In this document: one piece after another, positions 6,876-13,219 of the stretch
How the letters are laid out: the number at the start of each line of letters is the position of its first letter
How positions within the stretch are numbered: the first letter of the stretch is position 1
Origin: an uncultured Eubacteriales bacterium
GTDB lineage: Bacteria; Bacillota; Clostridia; Monoglobales; Monoglobaceae
Assembly: GCA_900552305.1 (NCBI GenBank)
Contig: URZD01000032.1
Span: forward strand, 1 to 14,543
DNA: 14,543 nt
Direction of reading: 5' to 3'
The notes under the pieces: generated by a model
Databases searched by the model: none
Told to the model about the DNA's origin: nothing
The model's input: the letters and a program-made list of their open reading frames with translations, nothing else
Program-made: the position numbers and the translations under genes

Positions 6876-6904
6876 ATAATACAACTTATTTGGATTTTTT
6901 TCAA
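6876..6904 (-). promoter_or_regulatory. Sigma-A promoter of ddh
   Basis: On the minus strand TTGAAA (6899-6904), a 17-base spacer, then TATTAT (6876-6881). Spacing is ideal and the matches are 4/6 and 5/6. Predicted start is near 6869, giving a leader of about 27 bases ending in AAAGGAGAG. It lies about 45 bases downstream of the alcohol dehydrogenase terminator, so ddh is an independent unit. Confidence 0.75.
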
Positions 6905-6949
6905 TAGCTTTTTAAAATATAACCTATTATTATTTTTCTGTTATTGCTC

Positions 6950-6984
6950 AAAAAAGACCGCGGAAAACATTTCCGCGGTCTTTT
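6950..6984 (-). terminator. Strong hairpin terminator, bidirectional form
   Basis: A perfect 15-bp stem (6952-6966 with 6970-6984) whose core is GACCGCGG/CCGCGGTC, with a 3-base loop and A/T arms. On the minus strand it ends in six U (6955-6950). On the plus strand it ends in four U, so it could work both ways. It is the first strong terminator downstream of the alcohol dehydrogenase, though about 450 bases past that stop codon, and it shields the ddh promoter. Confidence 0.85.
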
Positions 6985-7438
6985 ATTACAGTCTTTGATT
7001 TCCCGAGGGAATAGGAAAAAAGCTTTGGAATCAACAAACTGAGCCAAAACTTTGGTTTTAGATTACCCGACGGCGTTCGTCGCAACTCACGTTGTATCCT
7101 CAGATTTTCATCATAGACGAAAATCGTTCGTCTTTACGCGTATGCTCCTCCTTCGTCAAAAGCCATGGCTTTTGACGAAAAAGGCGAAACAATTTGTATA
7201 AGCGATGCTGATTTTACTAAATCAGTTGAGCGCAGTTCGACTTGTTTCGCCGCCCGAGCGGCGAAGTTTGCTGATAGCAAGAAAAGAAATAATCCTATGA
7301 AAAATCATTTTTTGATTTTTCTACCTCAATCAAACCGAACTATAATATTTATATTTCCTATAATATGTGTTCTTTTCTTGCGTTCCGGAGTTTTTTTACA
7401 TTCCCTTTTAAAGTCCATGCTTTGAGAGAGTTGTATGA
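6985..7438. other. Hairpin-dense non-coding region, suspected interspersed element
   Basis: No credible gene is present. From 7000 to 7321 nearly every segment is part of an inverted repeat: 7000-7011 (TTCCC/GGGAA); 7044-7055 (CCAAA/TTTGG); 7068-7082 (CGACG/CGTCG); 7115-7133 (7 bp, AGACGAA/TTCGTCT); 7152-7179 (perfect 28-bp palindrome, half-site TTCGTCAAAAGCCA); 7183-7251 (10-bp outer stem GGCGAAACAA/TTGTTTCGCC enclosing a 7-bp hairpin at 7208-7225); 7246-7265 (8-bp TTCGCCGC/GCGGCGAA); 7268-7280; and 7299-7321 (9-bp A/T stem). The stretch 7322-7438 is A/T-rich and shows nothing clear. This density suggests a structured RNA or a mobile, MITE-like repeat, but only one copy lies in the window, so the class is unproven. 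Confidence 0.5.
7152..7179. repeat. Perfect 28-bp palindrome
   Basis: Two 14-base arms (7152-7165 and 7166-7179, first arm TTCGTCAAAAGCCA) meet at a central CCATGG without spacer. Because it is a zero-loop palindrome, both strands read identically, and each contains ATGGCTTTTGACGAA. It could be a protein-binding site or a cruciform or processing site, or simply the centre of the surrounding element. Confidence 0.95.
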
Positions 7439-8587
7439 TTAAAGCATTGATTTATAAAGAGCCTTTATCTCCTCAACGCTTGTGTCTCTCGGGTTTCCGG
7501 GACGGCAAGCGTCATCGTATGCCGACTGTGAAAGGAAGTCGAGGTCGCCCTCCTTCACTATCTCCTTGAGGTCGGCGGGAATGCCAACGTCCTTTGACAG
7601 CTTCTTTACCGCGTCAACAGCGGCTTTTCTGTATTCCTCCCGCGTCATGCTTTCCGTTCCCTCAACGCCCATAGCCTTTGCGATGTATTTGTACTTATCG
7701 CCGGTAGCCTCCGCGTTATATTCCATAACGGTCGGAAGAATGATTGCGTTCGCAACGCCGTGAGGTGTGTTATAGAGCGCGCCGAGCGGGTGTGCCATTG
7801 AGTGAACAATGCCCAGACCCACATTTGAGAATCCCATTCCCGCTATATACTGACCGAGAGCCATGCCCTCTCTGCCCTCCGCAGTATTCTCAACCGCGCC
7901 GCGCAGGCTCTTTGAGATAATCTCTATAGCCTTCAAATGGAACATATCGGAAAGCTCCCATGCGCCCTTTGTGATATAGCCTTCGATTGCGTGAGTAAGA
8001 GCGTCCATGCCCGTCGCAGCCGTAAGTCCCTTTGGCATTGATGACATCATATCAGGGTCAACCACCGCAATAACAGGTATATCGTGTACGTCAACACATA
8101 CCATTTTGCGGCTCTTTTCCTCATCGGTTATTACATAGTTTATCGTAACCTCGGCAGCCGTACCCGCGGTTGTCGGAACAGCTATAATCGGTATTGCAGG
8201 CTTCTTGGTCGGCGCAACGCCTTCAAGACTTCTGACGTCCTCAAATTCCGGGTTTGCGATAATGATTCCGACCGCCTTTGCCGTATCCATTGACGAGCCG
8301 CCGCCTATTGCAACGATGCAGTCCGCACCGAACGCGCGGAACGCCTCAACGCCCGCCTTAACATTGCCGATTGTCGGATTTGCCTGGATTTGTGAAAATA
8401 CGGTATACTCAATTCCTGCCTTATCCAAAATGTCCGTGACCTTTGTTGAAACTCCGAACTTAATGAGGTCGGGATCCGACGCCACAAATACCTTTTTAAA
8501 GCCTCTTGCCTTGATTTCCTCGGGAATTGAATTTATTGCTCCCGAGCCATGATACGAGGTCTCATTCAAAACAAATCTGTTTACCAT
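7439..8587 (-). CDS. Iron-containing alcohol dehydrogenase
   Basis: A cytoplasmic group III (iron-dependent) alcohol dehydrogenase of about 382 residues, normal for the family. Such enzymes reduce short-chain aldehydes to alcohols with NAD(P)H in anaerobic fermentation. Numbering from the longest frame, visible features are the NAD-binding GGGSSMDTAKAVG (98-110); PTTAGTAAEVT (141-151); and the metal ligands D198 and H202 in GMDALTHAIEGY, H265 in GIVHSMAHPLG, and H279 in NTPHGVANAIILP. All four ligands are present. The opening NRFVLNETSYHG is typical of clostridial butanol/lactaldehyde-type members, but substrate cannot be assigned. An ATG at 8596 extends the frame by three codons, yet AAAGGAG ends one base before it. 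The ATG at 8587 is 10 bases from that site and is preferred. The gene is monocistronic, with its own elaborate promoter and leader. Confidence 0.95.
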   Translation of the reverse strand: MVNRFVLNETSYHGSGAINSIPEEIKARGFKKVFVASDPDLIKFGVSTKVTDILDKAGIEYTVFSQIQANPTIGNVKAGVEAFRAFGADCIVAIGGGSSMDTAKAVGIIIANPEFEDVRSLEGVAPTKKPAIPIIAVPTTAGTAAEVTINYVITDEEKSRKMVCVDVHDIPVIAVVDPDMMSSMPKGLTAATGMDALTHAIEGYITKGAWELSDMFHLKAIEIISKSLRGAVENTAEGREGMALGQYIAGMGFSNVGLGIVHSMAHPLGALYNTPHGVANAIILPTVMEYNAEATGDKYKYIAKAMGVEGTESMTREEYRKAAVDAVKKLSKDVGIPADLKEIVKEGDLDFLSQSAYDDACRPGNPRDTSVEEIKALYKSML

Positions 8588-8602
8588 ATTAACCATACTC
8601 CT

Positions 8603-8647
8603 TTGTATTATTTATACAATGCGCAATTCCCACCCCGTATTTGCGCA
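8603..8647 (-). promoter_or_regulatory. Two-hairpin leader of the alcohol dehydrogenase gene
   Basis: Within the predicted leader of about 68 bases, two stems occur. The first pairs 8641-8647 with 8620-8626 (7 bp, TGCGCAA/TTGCGCA, 14-base G-rich loop). The second pairs 8614-8619 with 8603-8608 (6 bp, TTGTAT/ATACAA, 5-base loop), and its 3' arm directly touches the AGGAG ribosome binding site. No riboswitch class is recognised; effects on translation or mRNA stability are inference. Confidence 0.5.
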
Positions 8648-8661
8648 ATCTGTATATTGTT

Positions 8662-8690
8662 AATATATCACACTCGTGTGCGTTTGTCAA
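8662..8690 (-). promoter_or_regulatory. Sigma-A promoter of the alcohol dehydrogenase gene, with operator-like palindrome
   Basis: On the minus strand TTGACA (8685-8690, 6/6), a 17-base spacer, and TATATT (8662-8667, 5/6) with the TGA extended -10. The spacer holds CACAC-GA-GTGTG (8669-8680), a palindrome placed where a bound repressor would block RNA polymerase. Overlapping it, GTGTGA and TAACAA (8673-8668, 8662-8657) are half-sites resembling those of the redox repressor Rex, but they are separated by 5 bases instead of the usual 6. Confidence 0.9.
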
Positions 8691-8746
8691 GCAATAAAAC
8701 CGTCATAAATCCGACAAATTTACCCTGTCCGATTCAACAAAACAGT

Positions 8747-8767
8747 GCCGCTTCGGCGGCTTTTTTT
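8747..8767 (+). terminator. Plus-strand UUCG hairpin with seven U
   Basis: GCCGC (8747-8751), the loop TTCG (8752-8755), GCGGC (8756-8760), then seven T (8761-8767): a compact, stable-tetraloop terminator. It points to the plus strand, yet no plus-strand gene precedes it. On the minus strand the same hairpin is followed by ACTGTTTTGTTG, so it might also act as a weaker back-up terminator for pyk. Confidence 0.55.
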
Positions 8768-8875
8768 CTACATTCCGAGGGTCGTTAAAGACACCCTTAA
8801 ATCCGCACGCCGCCAAACACAAGCCTTCGCTGTGCCGCGCACCGTTTCTGTATTTCTTATATGCGCCTGTTACGC

Positions 8876-8921
8876 AAAAAAACAAAACCGATATACAATC
8901 CCAAAGGATTATATATCGGTT
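8876..8921 (-). terminator. Intrinsic terminator of pyk
   Basis: On the minus strand a 16-bp stem: AACCGATATA with TATATCGGTT, one T-G pair, and AATCC with GGATT, around the 4-base loop TTTG. It is followed by U-rich TTGTTTTTTT (8885-8876). The single wobble is a mismatch on the plus strand, which marks the minus strand as the working direction. It begins 85 bases beyond the pyk stop codon. Confidence 0.9.
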
Positions 8922-9005
8922 ATCCATGCCCGATTTGGTTTTCTAAGCGTTCAAAAAAACTATATTTTTTAGTCGCAAGGCGTATCGTTTTCGGCTTCCG
9001 TGTAC

Positions 9006-10418
9006 CTACGCCGTTTCTATTTTAATTATATTTGTGTTTCCCGACTTTCCGTTTATAATTCCGCCGGTCATGACAACGCTGTCGCCCGCCTTCAGCGGAA
9101 GGTTATCCTTTGCCGCGTGCAGCGCGTGATAGAAAAGCACATCGGTCGAGTTGAACTGCTCGCTGAGCACCGGCAAAACGCCCCACGACATCGCGAGCTT
9201 GTACCAAACCGCCTTGTTTGTCGCCATTCCGATTATATCATTAGGCGCGCGGAATCTTGACACCATGCGCACCGTCATGCCGGACATGGACGATACAACT
9301 ATCGCCTTTGCGTCAATGTCAATCGCCATGCCGCAGGTCGCGTGTGATATTGCGTCAACCCTGTTCTTTATCTTGAAATCCGTGTTCTTAAACCGCTTTG
9401 CGTAGTTTATATGTTTTTCGGTTTCCTCAACTATCTGAGCCATGGTCTTTACCGTTTTTACCGGGTATTTTCCCGCCGCGGACTCGCCAGAAAGCATTAC
9501 AACGCTTGTTCCGTCATACACCGCGTTTGCAACGTCGGAGATTTCCGCTCTGGTCGGGCGCGGGTTGTGTATCATCGACTCCAGCATCTCGGTCGCGGTT
9601 ATTACGCGTTTTCCGAGCAGGCGGCATTTGGTTATTATCAGCTTCTGCACTGCGGGAACCTCCGCGAACGGTATCTCTACGCCAAGGTCGCCCCTGCCTA
9701 TCATGATACCCTCACATTCCTCGCAGATTTCCTCGATATTGTCTATGCCGGTGCGGTTTTCGATTTTGGCAATCAGCTCAATACCGTCGCCGCCGTTTTC
9801 GTGAAGAAATTCCTTTACGTCAAGAAGGTCCTGTTTTCTTGACACAAACGACGCGGCTATAAAGTCAACGCCGTTTTGTATTCCGAACAGAATATCCTCC
9901 TTGTCCTGCTCGCTGAGGTAAATCTGATTCAAAACCTTGTTCGGAAAACTCATGCTTTTTCTGTCCGAAAGCTCGCCGCCGGTAATAACGCGGCAAAGCG
10001 CGTCCGTACCGTTGATTTCCTCAACCTCAAAAATAACCAGACCGTTGTTGACCAAAACTCTGTCCCCGACCGAAAGGTCGTTCATAAGTCCCTCGTAGTT
10101 TACCGAAACTATACTCTCATCGCCCTCTATATCGCGCGTCGTAAACGTAAATTTGTCGCCGTCATTAAGGGTAATTTTTGAATTTTTAAAGGTTTTTATC
10201 CGATATTCGGGACCTTTTGTGTCAAGCATAATTGCAATGGGCAGTCCAAGGCTCTCGCGCACCTTTTTTATCATATCGATTTTTTGCTGATGCTCCGCAT
10301 GAGTTCCGTGCGAAAAATTAAGGCGCGCCACGTTAAGTCCCGCCTTGCACATGGCGGTAAAGGTTTTTTCATCGCTGCTCGAAGGTCCTATTGTACAGAT
10401 TATTTTTGTTTTTCTCAT
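9006..10418 (-). CDS. pyk: Pyruvate kinase
   Basis: A 470-residue glycolytic enzyme that converts phosphoenolpyruvate and ADP to pyruvate and ATP. Motifs: TKIICTIGPSS (4-14); NVARLNFSHG (29-38, R32 and N34 for phosphate and cation); MLDTKGPEYR (64-73); the catalytic segment ELIAKIENRTGI (214-225, K218 catalytic, E220 metal); IGRGDLGVEIP (240-250, D244 metal); and ITATEMLESM (273-282). It lacks the extra C-terminal PEP-utiliser-like domain of Bacillus enzymes, so it is the short form. Small departures from common text (NNG for the usual DDG near 124-126, E for Q in TEMLES) fall outside the catalytic Lys. An in-frame start at 10478 is rejected because it lies in the -35 box; the ATG at 10418 follows an AAGGGA-type site at good spacing. 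Monocistronic, with its own promoter and terminator. Confidence 0.97.
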   Translation of the reverse strand: MRKTKIICTIGPSSSDEKTFTAMCKAGLNVARLNFSHGTHAEHQQKIDMIKKVRESLGLPIAIMLDTKGPEYRIKTFKNSKITLNDGDKFTFTTRDIEGDESIVSVNYEGLMNDLSVGDRVLVNNGLVIFEVEEINGTDALCRVITGGELSDRKSMSFPNKVLNQIYLSEQDKEDILFGIQNGVDFIAASFVSRKQDLLDVKEFLHENGGDGIELIAKIENRTGIDNIEEICEECEGIMIGRGDLGVEIPFAEVPAVQKLIITKCRLLGKRVITATEMLESMIHNPRPTRAEISDVANAVYDGTSVVMLSGESAAGKYPVKTVKTMAQIVEETEKHINYAKRFKNTDFKIKNRVDAISHATCGMAIDIDAKAIVVSSMSGMTVRMVSRFRAPNDIIGMATNKAVWYKLAMSWGVLPVLSEQFNSTDVLFYHALHAAKDNLPLKAGDSVVMTGGIINGKSGNTNIIKIETA

Positions 10419-10449
10419 AAGCCAATCCCTTTTCCTTTTTAATACAATT

Positions 10450-10478
10450 ATTATACCAGTTTCTGCCCAAAATTGCAA
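10450..10478 (-). promoter_or_regulatory. Extended -10 promoter of pyk
   Basis: On the minus strand TTGCAA (10473-10478), a 17-base spacer ending in TGG, and a perfect TATAAT (10450-10455). The TGn extension compensates for the 4/6 -35. Predicted start is near 10443, leaving a leader of about 25 bases. Confidence 0.82.
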
Positions 10479-10595
10479 TAAAAACCCAAAATCTTTACGA
10501 AATATTTACAAAACCCACCTTTTGCAGCCGACCAGCCACGGTAAAGCTCCTTTGTTTAAAAGCCGCCGTGACATTAAGGCTTTTCATAAGCGGGC

Positions 10596-10629
10596 AGAAA
10601 ACACGCCCGGTCAGCCGGGCGTGTTTTCT
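10596..10629 (-). terminator. Intrinsic terminator of the coaE-transglycosylase-aminopeptidase run
   Basis: A perfect 15-bp inverted repeat (10596-10610 with 10615-10629) with a GC core CGCCCGG/CCGGGCG and a 4-base loop, just 4 bases beyond the aminopeptidase stop. The 3' arm on the minus strand ends GTGTTTTCT, so the U tract is within the stem. The hairpin is symmetric and could stop transcription from either side. Confidence 0.82.
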
Positions 10630-10633
10630 ATCG

Positions 10634-12016
10634 TTAATCATTCATAAACGCCTTGTAACCCTTGTATGCCATATAAATATCGTATTTTCCCGCAACCTCG
10701 TTCGGCGAGTGCATACCGAGCAGTGCGACGCCCGAGTCAACAACGTCAATGTCAAGGTTTGCGACAAACTGAGCGATTGTTCCGCCGCCGCCGAGGTCAA
10801 CCTTGCCAAGCTCGCCCGTTTGCCACAGAACGCCGTTTTCGTCAAATATTCTGCGTATTCTCGCCACAAGCTCCGCACTCGCGTCACTGGAGCCGCCCTT
10901 ACCGCGTGAGCCTGTGTACTTTGTGATAAGAAGTCCGCAGTTTACAAATGCGCAGTTGTTCTTTTCGCAGGTTTCCGGGAAGTTGGAGTCAAACGCCGCG
11001 CCGACATCCGCCGACAGGCACGCCGAGTTCGACATACACTCGCGCAAAGTGAGGTCGGAGTAGTTGTCCTGTGCCATGCTGCACATTTTTGCAAGAGTGT
11101 TTTCAAAGTATCTTGACTTCATGCCGGTATTGCCCATGCTGCCAATCTCCTCCTTGTCGACAAGAAGGCAAATTGCGGTTTTCTTTGGTTGCTTTATGTC
11201 GATTACCGCACGCAGAGCCGTGTATGCGCAAACCCTGTCGTCCTGACCGTAGCCGCAGACCATGCTCCTGTCAAGGCCGAGATCGCGCGCCGCGAATGCC
11301 GGCACAAGCTCCAGCTCCGCGCTCATGAAATCCGCCTCGCAAATACCGTATTTTTCGTTAAGGAGCTTCATTACGCCGTACTTAATTTTTGACTTTTCCG
11401 CGTCACCGCACTCGATATTGCCGACAATTACGTTCAGTTTTTCGCCGTCAAATGCCTCGGAGAGCTTTTTGCCTGCGTACTGCTGTGCAAGGTGCGGAAG
11501 AAGGTCGGGAATACAGAAAATCGGGTCGCCCGCAGACTCGCCGACAGAGATATTTATCTGCGTTCCGTCGGTTCTTACCACAACGCCGTGCAGCGAGAGA
11601 GGTATGTTAAACCACTGGTACTTGCGTATTCCGCCGTAGTAGTGGGTCTTGAAATACGCCATGCCGCTGTCCTCATAGAGCGGATTCGGCTTTAAGTCAA
11701 GCCGCGGCGAATCGATATGCGCGCCGACAATATTTGTACCGTTTGTCAAAGGCTCCGAACCGATTACAGCCGCCATTACGCCCTTGCCGCGGTTTACCGA
11801 ATAAACGCGGTCACCCGGCTTTAAAAACTCCTTGCTTTCAAGGCGGACAAAGCCCTCCTGTTCCAAAAGCTCATACGCCAGACGGCAGAACTCGCGCTCT
11901 GTCTTTGCCGTGGTTATCGCCTTTTTATAGTCCTCGCAGAACTCAAAAACCTTTTCCCGCGTTTTCTCATCCGCGCCGTCAAATCCGTTTTTTTTCTCAT
12001 ACATAAGCTCACTCAT
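10634..12016 (-). CDS. M18 family zinc aminopeptidase
   Basis: A metallo-aminopeptidase of about 460 residues, the clostridial 'aminopeptidase 1' size, which removes N-terminal (often acidic or neutral) residues from peptides in the cytoplasm. Numbering from the longest frame, dinuclear metal ligands and catalytic residues are visible: H102 in GAHIDSPRLDLKP; the bridging Asp in GYGQDDRV (D261); E291 and E292 in DKEEIGSMG; D339 in SADVGAAFDSNFPE; and H438 in GMHSPNEV. The glycine-rich KYTGSRGKGGSSDAS loop (368-382) is also characteristic of the family. An in-frame TTG at 12022 lies only 3 bases after AAAAGGAG, whereas the ATG at 12016 lies 9 bases after it and is preferred. It follows the lytic transglycosylase by only about 21 bases and is co-transcribed with it; the pairing may simply be shared growth-linked expression. 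Confidence 0.95.
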   Translation of the reverse strand: MSELMYEKKNGFDGADEKTREKVFEFCEDYKKAITTAKTEREFCRLAYELLEQEGFVRLESKEFLKPGDRVYSVNRGKGVMAAVIGSEPLTNGTNIVGAHIDSPRLDLKPNPLYEDSGMAYFKTHYYGGIRKYQWFNIPLSLHGVVVRTDGTQINISVGESAGDPIFCIPDLLPHLAQQYAGKKLSEAFDGEKLNVIVGNIECGDAEKSKIKYGVMKLLNEKYGICEADFMSAELELVPAFAARDLGLDRSMVCGYGQDDRVCAYTALRAVIDIKQPKKTAICLLVDKEEIGSMGNTGMKSRYFENTLAKMCSMAQDNYSDLTLRECMSNSACLSADVGAAFDSNFPETCEKNNCAFVNCGLLITKYTGSRGKGGSSDASAELVARIRRIFDENGVLWQTGELGKVDLGGGGTIAQFVANLDIDVVDSGVALLGMHSPNEVAGKYDIYMAYKGYKAFMND

Positions 12017-12037
12017 TCTCAAACACTCCTTTTATCG

Positions 12038-12613
12038 TTACTGCATTTTGTATAAATTTGTATATATCTCATAGGCTTTTAAAACCTTTTTGACATAGTT
12101 TTTAGTTTCTGCATACGGAATATCGGAAAGTCCGCCCTCGCCGTCGGCAAACAGCGAATTCCCGAGCCATTTGCGGACGTTGCCTGTTCCGCCGTTGTAC
12201 GCGGTCACAGCCAGCTCCGTATCGCCGTATGTATCCATAAGCGTTTTTAAGTAATAACAGCCTGTGCGGATATTCTTCTCCGCGTCAAACATATCGTCAG
12301 GTATAACGTAGCCGAAGTCCGCCTTTCTGCTGCACTCCGCGGCGGTTGTGTCCATAAGCTGCATAAGTCCCTTTGCGCCGACATTTGACACCGCCTTCGG
12401 GTCAAAGCCGCTTTCCACCTTCATGATTGAGTACACCAGATATTTGTCGATTCCGTATTCCTCGGAATATTTTTCCACATAGCTCTGATATTTTACGGGA
12501 TAAAGCTCGCGAAGTACGATTTTCTTTCCCTCTCCTGCGGGGAAGTAGAGCAGCGCCGCCGCAAACGCCAATAGTAAAACCGTCCTCAGACAGCCGTGTC
12601 GTTTCATTCTCAA
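12038..12613 (-). CDS. Small membrane-anchored or exported lytic transglycosylase
   Basis: A 191-residue peptidoglycan lytic transglycosylase with a single Slt (goose-lysozyme-like) domain. Residues 9-24 (LRTVLLLAFAAALLYF) form a signal sequence or N-terminal anchor with basic residues before it, so the catalytic domain (about 45-180) acts outside the membrane. Signatures in order: YGIDKYLVYSIMKVESGFDP with catalytic E67; SNVGAKGLMQLMDTTA; NIRTGCYYLKTLMDTYG; and the AVTAYNGGTGNVRKWL motif. It probably trims glycan strands during wall growth. The polA-coaE-transglycosylase order suggests routine co-expression with coaE, 21 bases upstream. The start is ambiguous: TTG at 12613 lies 11 bases after GGAG, and ATG at 12607 lies 17 bases after it. 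A 16-bp tandem duplication covers exactly this region (12602-12633). Confidence 0.93.
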   Translation of the reverse strand: MRMKRHGCLRTVLLLAFAAALLYFPAGEGKKIVLRELYPVKYQSYVEKYSEEYGIDKYLVYSIMKVESGFDPKAVSNVGAKGLMQLMDTTAAECSRKADFGYVIPDDMFDAEKNIRTGCYYLKTLMDTYGDTELAVTAYNGGTGNVRKWLGNSLFADGEGGLSDIPYAETKNYVKKVLKAYEIYTNLYKMQ

Positions 12614-12633
12614 TTTATTTCATTCTCCATTTA
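12602..12633. repeat. 16-bp tandem duplication across a ribosome binding site and start codon
   Basis: Two adjacent 16-base units (12602-12617 and 12618-12633) differ at one position. On the minus strand they read TAAATGGAGAATGAAA and then TAAATTGAGAATGAAA. The first unit supplies GGAG plus a dead-end ATG AAA TAA; the second supplies the start codons of the transglycosylase. The single change, G to T, removes GGAG from the second unit and creates the TTG codon. Confidence 0.92.
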
Positions 12634-12634
12634 T

Positions 12635-13219
12635 TTACTTCGTTTGTACCGCCTGCATTATCCGCGCCGCAAGCTGCGCCGCGTCGGCATCAGCGCCGTT
12701 TTCCACGCACAAATCGGCAAGGCAGGCATATTCGCTGTCGGTCATCTGATTTTTCATCCGCGCAAGCGCCGCGTCACGGTCTATGCCGTCGCGCGCCATT
12801 ATCCGCGCGAGCCGCGTTTCGCTGTCTGCGGTTACCGCGACGGTAAGGTCATAGCGTATCGGCGAGCCTTTTTCAAAAAGCAGCGGCACGTCAAGCACTA
12901 TCACATCCGCGCGGCAGCCGTCAATCCGCCTTTGCAGCTCCGCATACACATACTTGTGTGTAATTTCGTTCAGTTTTTTCAGCTTTTCGCGGTCGGAGAA
13001 AACTATCCGACCGAGCTTTTTTCTGTCTATTCTGCCGCCGTCACAAATAATTCCGCTCCCGAACTCCCGCACAAGCTCGGCATACGCCGCGCCGTCGGGG
13101 TCGGAAACCTCATGCGCAATTTTGTCCGCGTCCGCCGTCTCCGCGCCGAGCCTTGCAAGCGCTGCGCAGACCGTACTCTTGCCCGCACCTGTGCCGCCGG
13201 TAATTCCGATTACCTTCAT
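12635..13219 (-). CDS. coaE: Dephospho-CoA kinase
   Basis: A 194-residue P-loop kinase catalysing the last step of coenzyme A synthesis, phosphorylation of the 3'-hydroxyl of dephospho-CoA's ribose by ATP. Features: Walker A GITGGTGAGKST (5-16); the substrate-binding DADKIAHEV (30-38); the VLDVPLLFE segment (about 107-115), corresponding to the conserved D-x-PLLFE motif; the lid arginines in ETRLARIMARDGI; and the closing R-x-K-x-Q...AD...ENG pattern (ARMKNQMTDSEYACLADLCVENGA). Length is normal. The ATG at 13219 follows a weak GAGAGTGA site. It sits 170 bases downstream of polA and 21 bases upstream of the transglycosylase, an order recurrent in Bacillota (polA-coaE). No clear promoter was found in the 170-base gap, so read-through from polA is likely. 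Confidence 0.96.
   Translation of the reverse strand: MKVIGITGGTGAGKSTVCAALARLGAETADADKIAHEVSDPDGAAYAELVREFGSGIICDGGRIDRKKLGRIVFSDREKLKKLNEITHKYVYAELQRRIDGCRADVIVLDVPLLFEKGSPIRYDLTVAVTADSETRLARIMARDGIDRDAALARMKNQMTDSEYACLADLCVENGADADAAQLAARIMQAVQTK

Larger units (their letters stand above)
8691..9005. other. Gap between pyk and the alcohol dehydrogenase promoter
   Basis: This 315-base stretch contains no convincing gene. It holds the pyk terminator (8876-8921) and a second U-tract hairpin pointing the other way (8747-8767). Close to the pyk stop, a loose 6-bp stem (8977-8982 with 9006-9011 region, GGCGTA/TACGCC) and an A/T hairpin near 8957-8972 can be drawn. A 74-codon minus-strand frame (8703-8927) runs through both terminators and is not accepted as a gene. 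Confidence 0.4.

Noticed and set aside
7165..7425. Plus-strand 86-codon frame starting inside the 28-bp palindrome
   Set aside because: Its sequence is dictated by the hairpins, it has no ribosome binding site, and its second half translates A/T-rich intergenic DNA into an artificial hydrophobic stretch.
8703..8927. Minus-strand 74-codon frame between pyk and the alcohol dehydrogenase
   Set aside because: It begins within the pyk terminator, passes through the UUCG hairpin and has no promoter or ribosome binding site. It may be translated repeat sequence, but I cannot support a gene.
10419..10478. N-terminal extension of pyruvate kinase by 20 codons
   Set aside because: The extension covers the TATAAT and TTGCAA boxes of the pyk promoter, and the added residues are not part of the enzyme family.
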